DNA from: CBFGTV01 sp965652145
GTDB taxonomy: Bacteria; Bacillota; Clostridia; Peptostreptococcales; Natronincolaceae
Reading direction: 5' to 3'
NCBI GenBank assembly: GCA_965652145.1
Contig: CBFGTV010000072.1
Span: 1 to 16,637 of the forward strand
DNA length: 16,637 nt
Position 1 is the stretch's first letter; each line of letters starts with the position of its first letter. Positions 1 through 8,100 of this stretch are shown here, in pieces. Below the pieces are notes generated by a model. The model worked only from the letters and a program-made list of their open reading frames with translations, made no database searches and was not told the DNA's origin. The translations under genes and the position numbers were made by a program.

Positions 1-1
1 C

Positions 2-1852
2 AAGGGGTTAAACGGCCAGGCCATGGCAAATCTAATGATTGAACTGGGAAGCCATGAGGCCATTATGATGGATGGCGGCGGTTCAACAGGAATGGTTACC
101 AGGGGCTTGGGTGAATTTAAAACCAGTCTGGTGACAACCCCTTCAGATGGTTCGGAACGTAGAATTATTAACAGTCTTGCAGTTGTTACCACTGCTCCCA
201 CAGGGAATGTAAATGGTCTTAAGGCCGAATTGGAAAACGACTATGCCTTTTTAAATGCACCCAAAAAGATAACTGCTAAGGCCTACGATAGTAACTTTAA
301 CCCCGTTGCAGTTGACAATACCAAGCTCAATTATCGATTAGTTCAGGGCAGCGGCAGCTTTTTAAACAATAGCTTTATTCCCACCGCAACAGGAGAAGCA
401 ATTGTTGAGGTGGAATACATGGGGGCCACAACCGAGGTTAAGCTCAATGTGATGGGTGAACCGGCATACCTGGAAATCACCCCCAGTGCCATTCAGCTGG
501 CCCAGGGTAGAAGCACCAATCTATCGGTTGTGGGAGTAAGTGCCCTGGGACACCGAGCTAAGATAGCCGCCGAGGCTATACAATGGACCGATATAAAGGG
601 ACTTGGAACCGTAGTCAATGGTGTATATACTGCCGGTAACACCACTGGTGAATCAACCCTACAGGCTAAATTAGGCAATACCGTTGTTTCAGTACCAGTA
701 GCCATTGGTACCCAGGATAAAGTAGTAGATTTCTTTGAGGAATTAAAGCTGACCTTCAGCGGTTACCCAGAAGGGGTAACGGGTAGCGTTAGTTTAACCG
801 ATCAAGGGAGAAACGGCACCAAAGCCCTTCAATTGCAATATGACTTTACCAGTTCAGATGGAACTAGAGCGGCCTATATGAACTATGCCAATGGTGGGCT
901 GACGCTTCCGGGAGCACCAAACAAAATAGGCGTGTGGGTATATGCTGATCAGAAGTCAACCCAATGGATTCGGGGAAGAATTACCGATGCCAAGGGAGCT
1001 CAACACATTATAGACTTTAGAAAGGGTGTTGATTGGACAGGGTGGAAGTACCTGGAGGCTACAGTGCCTTCTGGAGTAGCTGCACCAGCTAAACTTGACA
1101 GAATTTATGTGGCCGAGCCCGATACCAACCAAAAAGTAAAGGGAACCTTGATTTTTGACGATCTGCAGGTAAGCTATGCAGGAGGTAGTACAAATAGTAC
1201 ATCCAATAAAGAAATTAAAGACCCACTATATCGCCCCTATGAAGAACAAGGAAAAACCATTATGGTTCACAATGGGCTCCAGGCACCAAAGGAAACACTG
1301 TATGACAGATTAGCCATTAATAATCTGATCGAAAAGGCCAATCGTCAAAAGACCCATGTGCTATTTACCGGTACGGCAGATCAAAAAGCCACCAGCAAAA
1401 TTACCAATACAATGATTACAGCCAATGGAGGCTATTCAAAGCAGGAAATAGATGATTTATTAATTGTCAAAATGGATAACAGTAAAAATGGCTTTAGGGC
1501 AACAGATTTCAATCAATGGCCTTGGTTTAAGGATCTGATTGAAAAAACCTCAAAAAATAATGTGATGATCCTGCTGCCTAAACCAATCAGGGGTGAAAAT
1601 GGCTTTGCCGATTCCCTGGAGGCTGACCTGTTTGAAGAAATTTTAACCCAGCAGGCAAAGGCAGGAAAGAACATTTTCGTGCTTTATGGAGGTAAGGAGC
1701 TGAAGGTTGAGCCAAAGGACGGTGTACGTTATATCTCAACTGGCACCTATCAAAGCAATACCACTGAAATGCCCTCTGAAACAAATCAATATATCGAATT
1801 CAATCTAAACGGGTCGACTCTGACCTATCAAATTAAATCGCTTTTTAACTAA
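2..1852 (+). CDS. Phosphodiester glycosidase (NAGPA-like) family exported protein, C-terminal part, 5' end outside window
   Basis: The frame is open from base 2, so the gene starts upstream; an internal ATG at 23 is not a likely start because conserved family sequence precedes it. The first ~40 residues match the end of the phosphodiester glycosidase (NAGPA/DUF2233) fold, with the hallmark DGGGSTG at 71-91. In this family the domain cleaves sugar phosphodiester linkages, often on cell-surface polymers. Next come two Ig-like beta-rich segments (about 210-720), a jelly-roll-like region resembling carbohydrate-binding modules (about 730-1185), and a C-terminal region (about 1230-1850). The last has the spacing of a calcineurin-like phosphoesterase (MVHNGLQAP, VMILLPKP, FVLYGGKE, RYISTGTY) but lacks the usual metal-binding D/H/GH residues, so it may be a dead or binding domain. 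The family and the domain order are visible; the fold of the last two regions is inference. The gene ends at TAA 1850-1852, followed by a weak hairpin. Confidence 0.8.
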   Translation, partial: KGLNGQAMANLMIELGSHEAIMMDGGGSTGMVTRGLGEFKTSLVTTPSDGSERRIINSLAVVTTAPTGNVNGLKAELENDYAFLNAPKKITAKAYDSNFNPVAVDNTKLNYRLVQGSGSFLNNSFIPTATGEAIVEVEYMGATTEVKLNVMGEPAYLEITPSAIQLAQGRSTNLSVVGVSALGHRAKIAAEAIQWTDIKGLGTVVNGVYTAGNTTGESTLQAKLGNTVVSVPVAIGTQDKVVDFFEELKLTFSGYPEGVTGSVSLTDQGRNGTKALQLQYDFTSSDGTRAAYMNYANGGLTLPGAPNKIGVWVYADQKSTQWIRGRITDAKGAQHIIDFRKGVDWTGWKYLEATVPSGVAAPAKLDRIYVAEPDTNQKVKGTLIFDDLQVSYAGGSTNSTSNKEIKDPLYRPYEEQGKTIMVHNGLQAPKETLYDRLAINNLIEKANRQKTHVLFTGTADQKATSKITNTMITANGGYSKQEIDDLLIVKMDNSKNGFRATDFNQWPWFKDLIEKTSKNNVMILLPKPIRGENGFADSLEADLFEEILTQQAKAGKNIFVLYGGKELKVEPKDGVRYISTGTYQSNTTEMPSETNQYIEFNLNGSTLTYQIKSLFN

Positions 1853-1864
1853 AATACAACAAAA

Positions 1865-1893
1865 ACCGCTCCGGCTGCCAAGGGGCGGTATTT
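1865..1893 (+). terminator. Probable weak intrinsic terminator after the glycosidase gene
   Basis: An 8-bp stem with one G-U pair (1865-1872 with 1882-1889, loop of 9 bases) begins 12 bases after the stop codon and is followed by ATTTGTTG. The T-run is short, so termination may be partial. Confidence 0.5.
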
Positions 1894-1993
1894 GTTGACT
1901 TCAAATCCCCCCCTTTAGACATAAAATTATAAAAAACATAAATATTAGGCACAAAAAAGAATACTAAAGCGAAAAAATAGGAAAGAAAAAATA

Positions 1994-2022
1994 TTGTTAA
2001 TTTGCTGAAAAATAGGTATAAA
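1994..2022 (+). promoter_or_regulatory. Probable sigma-A-type promoter for the Lon-like protease gene
   Basis: TTGTTA at 1994-1999 and TATAAA at 2017-2022 are separated by 17 bp. This would start transcription about 20 bases before the AGGGGGG ribosome binding site (about 2037-2043). I saw no heat-shock operator such as a CIRCE inverted repeat in 1853-2049. Confidence 0.5.
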
Positions 2023-2049
2023 TAAGATAAAGCGATAGGGGGGAAGAAA

Positions 2050-4446
2050 ATGATCAAGGAAAAAAGCCGATTAGCAGGAGCTCAACTGACCAGTCCCTGT
2101 AGAATCGAAGATATTAATTTTTACACTACGGCAGATTTATCACCATTAAATGACATAATCGGCCAGGAAAGGGCTGTAGAGGCCCTGGCCTTTGGCCTTA
2201 GAATGAAGAAAAAGGGCTACAATATTTATATTTCAGGAATCAGCGGAACAGGCCGCAGCAGCTATTCCAATTCCATTACAGAAAAATTGGCGGCCGAAAT
2301 GCCTGTGCCCAACGATTGGGTTTATGTGTATAATTTCAAAAATCCTGATCGGCCCAGGGCTTTAAGCATGGAGGCAGGGCTGGCAATCCAGTTTAAAAAA
2401 GATATTGAAGGAATGATAGAGCAGTTGAGGGAGCAGGTTCCCTCTATTTTTGAAGGTACAGAATATGAAACCAGGAAAAATGAAATTTATCAATCCTTTC
2501 AAAGGGAAAATCATAAAATTGTTGAGGAATTAAATCAAATTGCCCAAAATTACGGATTTATTTTCAGAGAGTCGGAGCATGGCCTGGTGACCATTCCTGT
2601 GATGGAAGGAAGGCCCATGAAGCAGGAGGAGTATTCCAGCTTACCCCCGGCGGAAATAGAGCGAATCAGAGAAAATTCCAATCAGCTTAACCTAAGTACC
2701 GTAGAAACCTTTAATCGGCTCAAGGCCATTGAAGAAGACTTTCAAGAAGGCTTAAGAAAGCTAGATGAGGAGATGGGCTACAAGGTTATTAATTTCTGTA
2801 TTAATCGATTGGTTCAGCGATACGGTCATCGTGAGGAAATCGTAAGCTATATTAATCAGTTAGAGCAGGATATTGTGGAGCATATAGGGCAATTTAAGGG
2901 TAAAAATCCTCCCCAGGGGGAGCTTTCCCAAATGATGATGCAAATGAAGGATGAAGAGAGCTTTTTTACCCGTTATAAGGTGAATCTCTTTATTAATAAT
3001 TCAGAGCTTAAGCATGCCCCCATTATTAACGAAAGTAACCCCACCTTCAATAATATTATGGGAACCATTGAATATAAAAATGAAATGGGGATTTTAAAGA
3101 CTGATTTTACCCAAATAAAGCCTGGAGCCCTTCATATGGCCAATGGCGGCTTCCTCATATTAAATGTAAAAGAAGTCTTAACCCAGCCCTATGGATGGGA
3201 AACATTAAAGCGGGCCCTCAAGACAGGAGAAATTAATATTGAGTCCCTCAATAAGGTCACAGGGTATGTAGTCACTTCAACCCTAAAGCCAGAGCCTATT
3301 CCGCTGGATATTAAGGTTATTTTGATCGGGGACGACAGTATTTATCATGCCCTCTATAGTATGGACGAAGACTTCAGGAAGCTCTTTAAAATTATGGCGG
3401 ATTTTGATGTAGAAATGAAAAAGAACGAAGAAAATATTTACAAAATGGCTAGATTCATTGCCAGCCATTGTGAAAAGGAAGGCCTAAAGCATTTTGATAA
3501 AAATGCCGTTGCCCGGATTATGGAATACAGCTCCAGGCTGGCAGACCATCAGGAAAAGCTTAGCTCAAGGTTTAATCAAATAGTAGAAATACTCTATGAA
3601 GCAGATGCCTGGGCCCAGATTGATGAAGTTCCCCTCGTATCGAAGGAACATGTTGAGAAGGCCATTCAGCAAAAAATCTATCGCAATAGTAAATATGAAG
3701 AAAAGCTAAATGAAATGTTCAAGGATGGCTCTCTTCTAATTGATGTATCGGGATATAGGATAGGCCAAATCAATGGCTTGGCAGTTATGGGAACCGGCGA
3801 ATACAGCTTTGGAAAACCAAGTCGAATAACGGTTTCCACCTATAAGGGTAAAACAGGAATTATTAATATAGAAAGGGAAGTGAAAAAAAGCGGTAGTATT
3901 CACGACAAAGGAGTTTTAATTTTGAGTGGTTATCTGGGGCAGAAATATGCCCAGAGGCATCCCCTTTCCCTGGGGGTCAGTATTAGCTTTGAACAGAACT
4001 ATTCAATAATTGATGGTGACAGTGCCTCCAGCACAGAGCTTTATGGAATTTTATCCAGCATTGCTGGTGTTCCCATTGATCAATCAATTGCTGTGACTGG
4101 CTCAGTAAACCAAAATGGAGAAATTCAGCCCATCGGGGGAGTCAATGAAAAAATCGAGGGCTTTTACGAAGTTTGCAAGCTTCTGGGCTTTACAGGTCAA
4201 CAGGGGGTTTTAATACCCAAACAAAATATAAAAAACCTCATGCTTAAACGTGAAGTAATAGAGGCAGTAGAAGCAGGAACCTTCCATATCTATGCCATCG
4301 GCCACGTAGAGGAGGGCATTGAAATACTAACAGGTGTTCCTGCAGGGCTCCAGGACGAGCGGGGAAATTATCCTCCAGGAACTATTAACTATCTGATTAT
4401 GGAAAAGCTAAGGGAAGCATCGGAGGAAAAGGAAAAGTCAAATTAA
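2050..4446 (+). CDS. Lon-like ATP-dependent protease (AAA_32 + Lon C-terminal protease domain)
   Basis: This 798-residue protein is expected to unfold and degrade proteins in the cytoplasm, using an AAA+ ATPase joined to a Ser-Lys peptidase. The ATPase carries a Walker A-like GISGTGRSS at residues 63-71, with Arg where the usual Lys stands. A long helical insertion (about 110-300) follows, then a Walker B-like GGFLILN segment and a helical lid (about 470-530). The C-terminal Lon domain has catalytic Ser658 in DGDSAS and catalytic Lys701 in GGVNEK. Length and order fit the Lon-like group with PF13654, not classical LonA, since the LonA N-terminal domain is absent. The start is supported by an AGGGGGG site just upstream. 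The gene appears monocistronic, with its own promoter and a strong terminator. Substrates cannot be inferred. Do not confuse it with housekeeping lonA. Confidence 0.92.
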   Translation: MIKEKSRLAGAQLTSPCRIEDINFYTTADLSPLNDIIGQERAVEALAFGLRMKKKGYNIYISGISGTGRSSYSNSITEKLAAEMPVPNDWVYVYNFKNPDRPRALSMEAGLAIQFKKDIEGMIEQLREQVPSIFEGTEYETRKNEIYQSFQRENHKIVEELNQIAQNYGFIFRESEHGLVTIPVMEGRPMKQEEYSSLPPAEIERIRENSNQLNLSTVETFNRLKAIEEDFQEGLRKLDEEMGYKVINFCINRLVQRYGHREEIVSYINQLEQDIVEHIGQFKGKNPPQGELSQMMMQMKDEESFFTRYKVNLFINNSELKHAPIINESNPTFNNIMGTIEYKNEMGILKTDFTQIKPGALHMANGGFLILNVKEVLTQPYGWETLKRALKTGEINIESLNKVTGYVVTSTLKPEPIPLDIKVILIGDDSIYHALYSMDEDFRKLFKIMADFDVEMKKNEENIYKMARFIASHCEKEGLKHFDKNAVARIMEYSSRLADHQEKLSSRFNQIVEILYEADAWAQIDEVPLVSKEHVEKAIQQKIYRNSKYEEKLNEMFKDGSLLIDVSGYRIGQINGLAVMGTGEYSFGKPSRITVSTYKGKTGIINIEREVKKSGSIHDKGVLILSGYLGQKYAQRHPLSLGVSISFEQNYSIIDGDSASSTELYGILSSIAGVPIDQSIAVTGSVNQNGEIQPIGGVNEKIEGFYEVCKLLGFTGQQGVLIPKQNIKNLMLKREVIEAVEAGTFHIYAIGHVEEGIEILTGVPAGLQDERGNYPPGTINYLIMEKLREASEEKEKSN

Positions 4447-4451
4447 ACCAA

Positions 4452-4489
4452 GGGCTGTCCTAAATAGTGTTTACTATTTAGGACAGCCC
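4452..4489. terminator. Bidirectional intrinsic terminator between convergent genes
   Basis: A perfect 17-bp stem (GGGCTGTCCTAAATAGT paired with its complement) with a 4-base GTTT loop sits between the Lon-like gene and the convergent cyclo-ligase gene. On the plus strand CTTCTTATT follows; on the minus strand TTGGTTTAATTT follows. Its position 6 bases after one stop and 8 bases after the other fits termination of both transcripts. Confidence 0.92.
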
Positions 4490-4496
4490 CTTCTTA

Positions 4497-5066
4497 TTAT
4501 TTACAGAGGATCAGCCGGTCCTCCGTTACAATTTTTTCTACGGGTATATCATAGGAGTCATTGGGCACCTGTTCAATCATTTGAACCTCATGGGCCAGGC
4601 CAATGGTGGGTACCCCTGGGGTTAGGGTGGGTAAAAAGCGATCGTAGTAACCGGCACCGTAGCCAATACGGTACCCTCTGGTATCGAAGGCCACACCGGG
4701 AACCAGAACTAAATCTAATTCCTGGGCAGAAAAGGGGCGAAGGGCCTCTTTTTTTGGCTCCAACACACCAAAGTTACCAACCTCCAGGTCATCCTCGAGG
4801 CTCAATAGCTCTGAAACAATCAATTCCTTTGTTTTAGGTACTGTCACTGGAATAAATACCCGCTTCCTGTGCTGAAAAAGGTCTGAAATAATCTGTTGAG
4901 TCATAACCTCCCGTTGAAAGGATAAATAGAGCATGACATTTTTCGCCTTTAAGTATTCAGTCATGGTGACCAGTCGTTCCAATATTTGGTGACTGTTTTT
5001 GATTACAGTTTCTGGAGATAAAGCTTCACGCCTTTCAAGCACTGCCTTTCGTAGCTGTTTTTTCAT
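4497..5066 (-). CDS. 5-formyltetrahydrofolate cyclo-ligase
   Basis: This 189-residue cytoplasmic enzyme converts 5-formyltetrahydrofolate to 5,10-methenyltetrahydrofolate using ATP, returning a storage folate to the one-carbon pool. The length is normal for the family. The C-terminal family signature GYGAGYYDR lies at residues 135-143, preceded by LVPGVAFD, and the N-terminus has the usual Lys/Arg-rich helix with RREALSPE. The ATG at 5064-5066 has an AGGAGG site 6 bases upstream, which settles the start. A TTGAAT-18-TACAAT promoter lies upstream. The gene is convergent with the Lon-like protease and divergent from ftsE, so it forms its own transcription unit. Confidence 0.95.
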   Translation of the reverse strand: MKKQLRKAVLERREALSPETVIKNSHQILERLVTMTEYLKAKNVMLYLSFQREVMTQQIISDLFQHRKRVFIPVTVPKTKELIVSELLSLEDDLEVGNFGVLEPKKEALRPFSAQELDLVLVPGVAFDTRGYRIGYGAGYYDRFLPTLTPGVPTIGLAHEVQMIEQVPNDSYDIPVEKIVTEDRLILCK

Positions 5067-5099
5067 GGGGAGCCTCCTTTAATTAATCTTTGTCATTAT

Positions 5100-5129
5100 A
5101 TTGTAACAAAACTTTAGGGGTTGATTCAA
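5100..5129 (-). promoter_or_regulatory. Probable promoter for the formyltetrahydrofolate cyclo-ligase gene
   Basis: Reading the minus strand, TTGAAT (5129-5124) and TACAAT (5105-5100) are separated by 18 bp. The predicted start is about 5093, giving a leader of roughly 27 bases that includes the AGGAGG site. Its -35 box directly abuts the -35 box of the divergent ftsE promoter. Confidence 0.6.
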
Positions 5130-5159
5130 TTGAAATATGGGTTAGAGTATTGGTATAAT
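5130..5159 (+). promoter_or_regulatory. Probable promoter for the ftsE-ftsX-M23 hydrolase operon
   Basis: TTGAAA at 5130-5135 and a consensus TATAAT at 5154-5159 are separated by 18 bp, giving a predicted start near 5166 and a leader of about 160 bases before ftsE. The match to sigma-A consensus is the best in the window. Confidence 0.7.
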
Positions 5160-5165
5160 AATAAA

Positions 5166-5326
5166 GTAAAATACTGTAGCAAAATGAAAAAATACGATTG
5201 ATTCCTATATATGGTATCATATCCTGAATAAATTAGGTACAATTTACCATATTTTTATGCTGATTATGGCAGGAGAACTGGGTTTGGTGTCGAAAGTATT
5301 TATGTAGAGTACAGGAGCTGATAAAC
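5166..5326 (+). promoter_or_regulatory. Leader of the ftsE operon with possible hairpins and a short GCAGGA...GTCGAA element
   Basis: No gene of normal size is present. ATATGGTA (5209-5216) can pair with TACCATAT (5245-5252), while the first arm can instead form a local ATATG/CATAT hairpin, so two exclusive folds are possible. At 5269-5294 there is GCAGGA, 14 bases, then GTCGAA; from memory, similar elements precede genes in related Clostridia, but I cannot verify this. The same stretch reads as a 13-codon ORF (5266-5307) with no visible ribosome binding site. Confidence 0.3.
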
Positions 5327-6013
5327 TTGATCGAATTTCGGAACATAAACAAGACCTATGGAAATGGTGTTCATGCTTTGACGAATATTAATCTTAAAAT
5401 AGAAAAGGGTGAATTTGCCTTCCTGGTTGGCCCCAGTGGAGCAGGAAAATCAACCTTTATAAAACTGATTTTAAAGGAAGAAGACCCTACCTCGGGGGAA
5501 ATTTACATAGGAAACGAAAACATTACAAAATATTCAAGAAGAAAAGTACCCTATTTAAGAAGAAATATAGGTGTTATTTTTCAAGATTTTAGACTATTGC
5601 CCAACAAAACGGTTTTTGAAAATGTGGCCTTTGCCATGGAAATTATCGAAGCTTCCTCAAAGGAAATACGCAGGCAGGTACCGATGCTGCTGGGAATGGT
5701 AGGATTAAGTGACCGGGCTTCTCAATACCCCCACCAGCTATCGGGTGGAGAACGGCAGCGGGTTTCCATTGCCAGGGCCATCGTTAACAATCCCTCGGTC
5801 TTAATTGCCGATGAGCCTACGGGAAACCTTGATCCAGAAACCGCCTGGGAAATTATGAAGGTGCTTCGACAAATCAACAGAAGAGGGACAACTATTCTCA
5901 TGGTTACCCATGCTAAAGACATTGTAGATGTAATGCAGCAACGGGTCATTGCCCTGGAAAAAGGCCGAATTATTCGAGACCAGCAGAAGGGGGCATATGG
6001 CTATGAAGATTAG
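5327..6013 (+). CDS. ftsE: Cell division ATP-binding protein FtsE
   Basis: This is the cytoplasmic ATPase of the FtsEX complex, which resembles an ABC transporter but transmits ATP-driven movement to peptidoglycan hydrolases outside the membrane. The 228-residue length is typical. Walker A GPSGAGKS is at residues 35-42, the ABC signature LSGGERQ at 138-144 and Walker B VLIADE at 158-163, with the catalytic Glu163 followed by PTGNLD. The H-loop His lies in MVTHAKD. The start is TTG at 5327 with an AGGAG site about 10 bases upstream; the N-terminal sequence MIEFRNINKTYGNG matches the family, so this start is well supported. The 3' end overlaps ftsX, indicating translational coupling. Confidence 0.96.
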   Translation: MIEFRNINKTYGNGVHALTNINLKIEKGEFAFLVGPSGAGKSTFIKLILKEEDPTSGEIYIGNENITKYSRRKVPYLRRNIGVIFQDFRLLPNKTVFENVAFAMEIIEASSKEIRRQVPMLLGMVGLSDRASQYPHQLSGGERQRVSIARAIVNNPSVLIADEPTGNLDPETAWEIMKVLRQINRRGTTILMVTHAKDIVDVMQQRVIALEKGRIIRDQQKGAYGYED

Positions 6014-6899
6014 AACCGTTAAATATATCTTTAGACAAGGAATTGTGGGCCTATGGCGTAATCGTGGTATGAGTATTGCCTCCATTGGCTCTGTGACGGC
6101 TTCTCTGGTATTGTTGGGAATTATCATTACCTTAGTTTTGAATATCAACAATGCTGCAAGCATGACTCAAATGCAGTTTGATACCATTCAGGTCTATTTG
6201 TACGAAGAGCTTTCCGAAATGGAAATGGCAGGGCTTAAATCTCAGCTGGAAGCCATTTCAGGAGTGCGAATTGCTGAATTTATTTCAAAGGAGCAGGCCC
6301 TACTGGATATGAAGGAAAGCTGGGGAGAGCAGGGCTATTTATTGGAATATCTTGAAGAAAACCCTTTGCCCAATTCCTATATTATTCACATGGAACAAAT
6401 TGAGGCAGCCGATGGCATTGTAGAAGCACTTCGACAGTTTGAAGAAATTGAAGAGGTTAAATATTATAAGGAAATTATTGAGAATTTACTTAGAATAGCA
6501 GGCTTTATCCGTACTGTGGGGATGGTGCTGATTGTTACCCTGGTCTTAGTAGCAATGTTCATTATATCCAACACCATAAAAATTGCCTTAAATGCCAGAA
6601 GGCAAGAAATTAACATTATGAAATATGTGGGTGCAACCAACTGGTTTATCCGATGGCCCTTTATCATGGAGGGAGTTGTACTGGGGATCGTGGGTGCTGT
6701 AGTGGCGATCGTCATTGTCTATTATGGTTATCAGTCAGCCTTTGATGCCATAGCCAGCCGTTTCACCGTACTGCTTAGTGCCTATCTAATACCCATTGAG
6801 TCCATGATAAAAAAGACCATTGTTATGTTTACTGTCCTCGGCGGTGGTGTCGGGGCTCTGGGAAGTATTATATCCTTAAGAAAGCATTTAAAGGTTTAA
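6003..6899 (+). CDS. ftsX: Cell division membrane protein FtsX
   Basis: This is the membrane partner of FtsE. From ATG 6003 the protein is 298 residues, normal for Gram-positive FtsX. It has a cytoplasmic N-terminus (MKIRTVKYIFRQ), TM1 at about 22-48, and an extracellular domain of about 120 residues that in relatives contacts the hydrolase coiled coil. Three more membrane helices (about 174-201, 215-240, 265-290) include the family-typical INIMKYVGAT segment between TM2 and TM3. The frame is open further upstream to an ATG at 5949, but that would run deep into ftsE. ATG 5997 is also possible. I prefer 6003 because the GAAGGGGG site (5986-5993) is then 9 bases away and the N-terminus matches the family. 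The overlap with ftsE is 11 bases. Confidence 0.95.
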   Translation: MKIRTVKYIFRQGIVGLWRNRGMSIASIGSVTASLVLLGIIITLVLNINNAASMTQMQFDTIQVYLYEELSEMEMAGLKSQLEAISGVRIAEFISKEQALLDMKESWGEQGYLLEYLEENPLPNSYIIHMEQIEAADGIVEALRQFEEIEEVKYYKEIIENLLRIAGFIRTVGMVLIVTLVLVAMFIISNTIKIALNARRQEINIMKYVGATNWFIRWPFIMEGVVLGIVGAVVAIVIVYYGYQSAFDAIASRFTVLLSAYLIPIESMIKKTIVMFTVLGGGVGALGSIISLRKHLKV

Positions 6900-6915
6900 A
6901 GGGGGGAAAATACCG

Positions 6916-8052
6916 GTGAAGAGAAGTAGATTGATGATTTTATGCTGTGTGCTGACATTAATGGTGATAACAGGTTTTACAGCCTATGCCAATGATGCCG
7001 GCAAATTACAGGACAAACTTAACAAAAAAATCAATACACAGAGGCAGCTTAATAATCAACTGAAAGAAAATGAGAAGGCACAGGAAAGTGTTGTGGCGCA
7101 AATTGAAAAGCTGGAAAAGGAAATTGAGCAGACACAAAATGAAATTGAGCAATTGCAAAAGGATGTAAAGGCCACAGAGACAAAAATATCGATTGTTACC
7201 GATGAGCTGGTGGCTGCTGAAGAAAACATTGGCGATAAAAAAGATCTTTTGGGCTCTCGATTGAATGTAATGTACAAAAATGGAAACATCGGTTATGCAG
7301 AGGTGTTGTTAAGCTCCAAGAACTTTTCAGAGCTATTGTCTAATTTAGACATGGTCAAGCGGATTGTTGAGCATGATGTGGATCTTTTAAAATATCTACA
7401 GGAACAAAAAGAAATTATTGAAGATAAAAAAGTACAATTGGAAACTCAAAAAAGTCACCTGCTTAGCCTGAAGAATCAAGTGGAGGGAAAGAAACAGCAG
7501 CTTGTGGTGTCAAGAGGCTTACAGGACGAAAAGCGCAGGGAGCTTCTAGCTGATAAAAAAGCCCTGGAGGAAAGCGTTGATCAATTGGCAAAGGAAGCCA
7601 AAGAGCTTGAAGGCCAGATCAGGAAGCTAACTGCTTCATCGGGAAAATATGTTGGGGGACAATTACGGTGGCCGGTGCCAGGGTATACAAGAATTTCTTC
7701 ACCCTATGGCAATAGAATTCATCCCATCCTAAAAACAAACAAATTCCACTCGGGAATTGACATACCTGCTCCAAAAGGAACCACCATCATTGCAGCAGGG
7801 CCAGGTAAAGTAATACATTCTGGAAATTTAGGCGGCTATGGAAAAACAATTATTATTGACCACGGCGGGGGAATTGTAACCCTTTATGCCCATAACTCAA
7901 GGCTGATGTATTCTGTTGGAGCCGAGGTTAGCGGCGGTGACAAAATTGCTGAAGCCGGCAGTACAGGTCTGTCAACAGGGCCCCATTTACACTTTGAGGT
8001 AAGAAAAAATGGTTCCTATGTTGACCCACTTCCCTATGTCAGGGGAAATTAA
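6916..8052 (+). CDS. Exported murein hydrolase or hydrolase activator: coiled coil + M23 (LytM) peptidase
   Basis: This 378-residue protein has a signal peptide (residues 1-26, AYA cleavage motif), a long charged coiled coil (about 27-238) and a C-terminal M23 domain (about 250-375). The zinc and catalytic residues are present: His278 and Asp282 (HSGID), His326 (YAHN), and His357/His359 (PHLHFE). It could therefore cut peptidoglycan cross-bridges directly, unlike degenerate EnvC-type activators. In related bacteria the hydrolase partnered with FtsEX is held inactive by its coiled coil until FtsEX acts; its place 16 bases after ftsX supports that role here. The start is GTG 6916, with AAGGGGGGAA 8 bases upstream; the basic KRSR stretch before the hydrophobic core supports it over the ATG at 6934. 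The terminator follows directly, making it the last gene of the operon. Confidence 0.93.
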   Translation: MKRSRLMILCCVLTLMVITGFTAYANDAGKLQDKLNKKINTQRQLNNQLKENEKAQESVVAQIEKLEKEIEQTQNEIEQLQKDVKATETKISIVTDELVAAEENIGDKKDLLGSRLNVMYKNGNIGYAEVLLSSKNFSELLSNLDMVKRIVEHDVDLLKYLQEQKEIIEDKKVQLETQKSHLLSLKNQVEGKKQQLVVSRGLQDEKRRELLADKKALEESVDQLAKEAKELEGQIRKLTASSGKYVGGQLRWPVPGYTRISSPYGNRIHPILKTNKFHSGIDIPAPKGTTIIAAGPGKVIHSGNLGGYGKTIIIDHGGGIVTLYAHNSRLMYSVGAEVSGGDKIAEAGSTGLSTGPHLHFEVRKNGSYVDPLPYVRGN

Positions 8053-8063
8053 ATAACAGAGAT

Positions 8064-8100
8064 AAAACCCTAAGGAAAACAAACCCTTAGGGTTTTTTTT
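8064..8100 (+). terminator. Strong intrinsic terminator of the ftsE operon
   Basis: A 12-bp stem (AAAACCCTAAGG paired with CCTTAGGGTTTT) with a 9-base A-rich loop, ending in a run of eight T, begins 12 bases after the stop codon. The A-run on the 5' side also makes it plausible in reverse. Confidence 0.93.

Noticed and set aside
1845..2057. Reverse-strand ORF of 70 codons in the spacer before the Lon-like gene
   Set aside because: It is a Phe/Tyr-rich reading of A-rich intergenic DNA overlapping the terminator and promoter signals, with no ribosome binding site or recognisable sequence.
5949..6002. Longer ftsX starting at ATG 5949 (316 residues)
   Set aside because: The extra residues do not resemble FtsX, overlap ftsE by 65 bases, and have no ribosome binding site. 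Starts at 6003 or 5997 fit better.
5801..6163. Reverse-strand ORF of 120 codons across the ftsE/ftsX junction
   Set aside because: It is antisense to two well-supported genes, has no family resemblance and no ribosome binding site.
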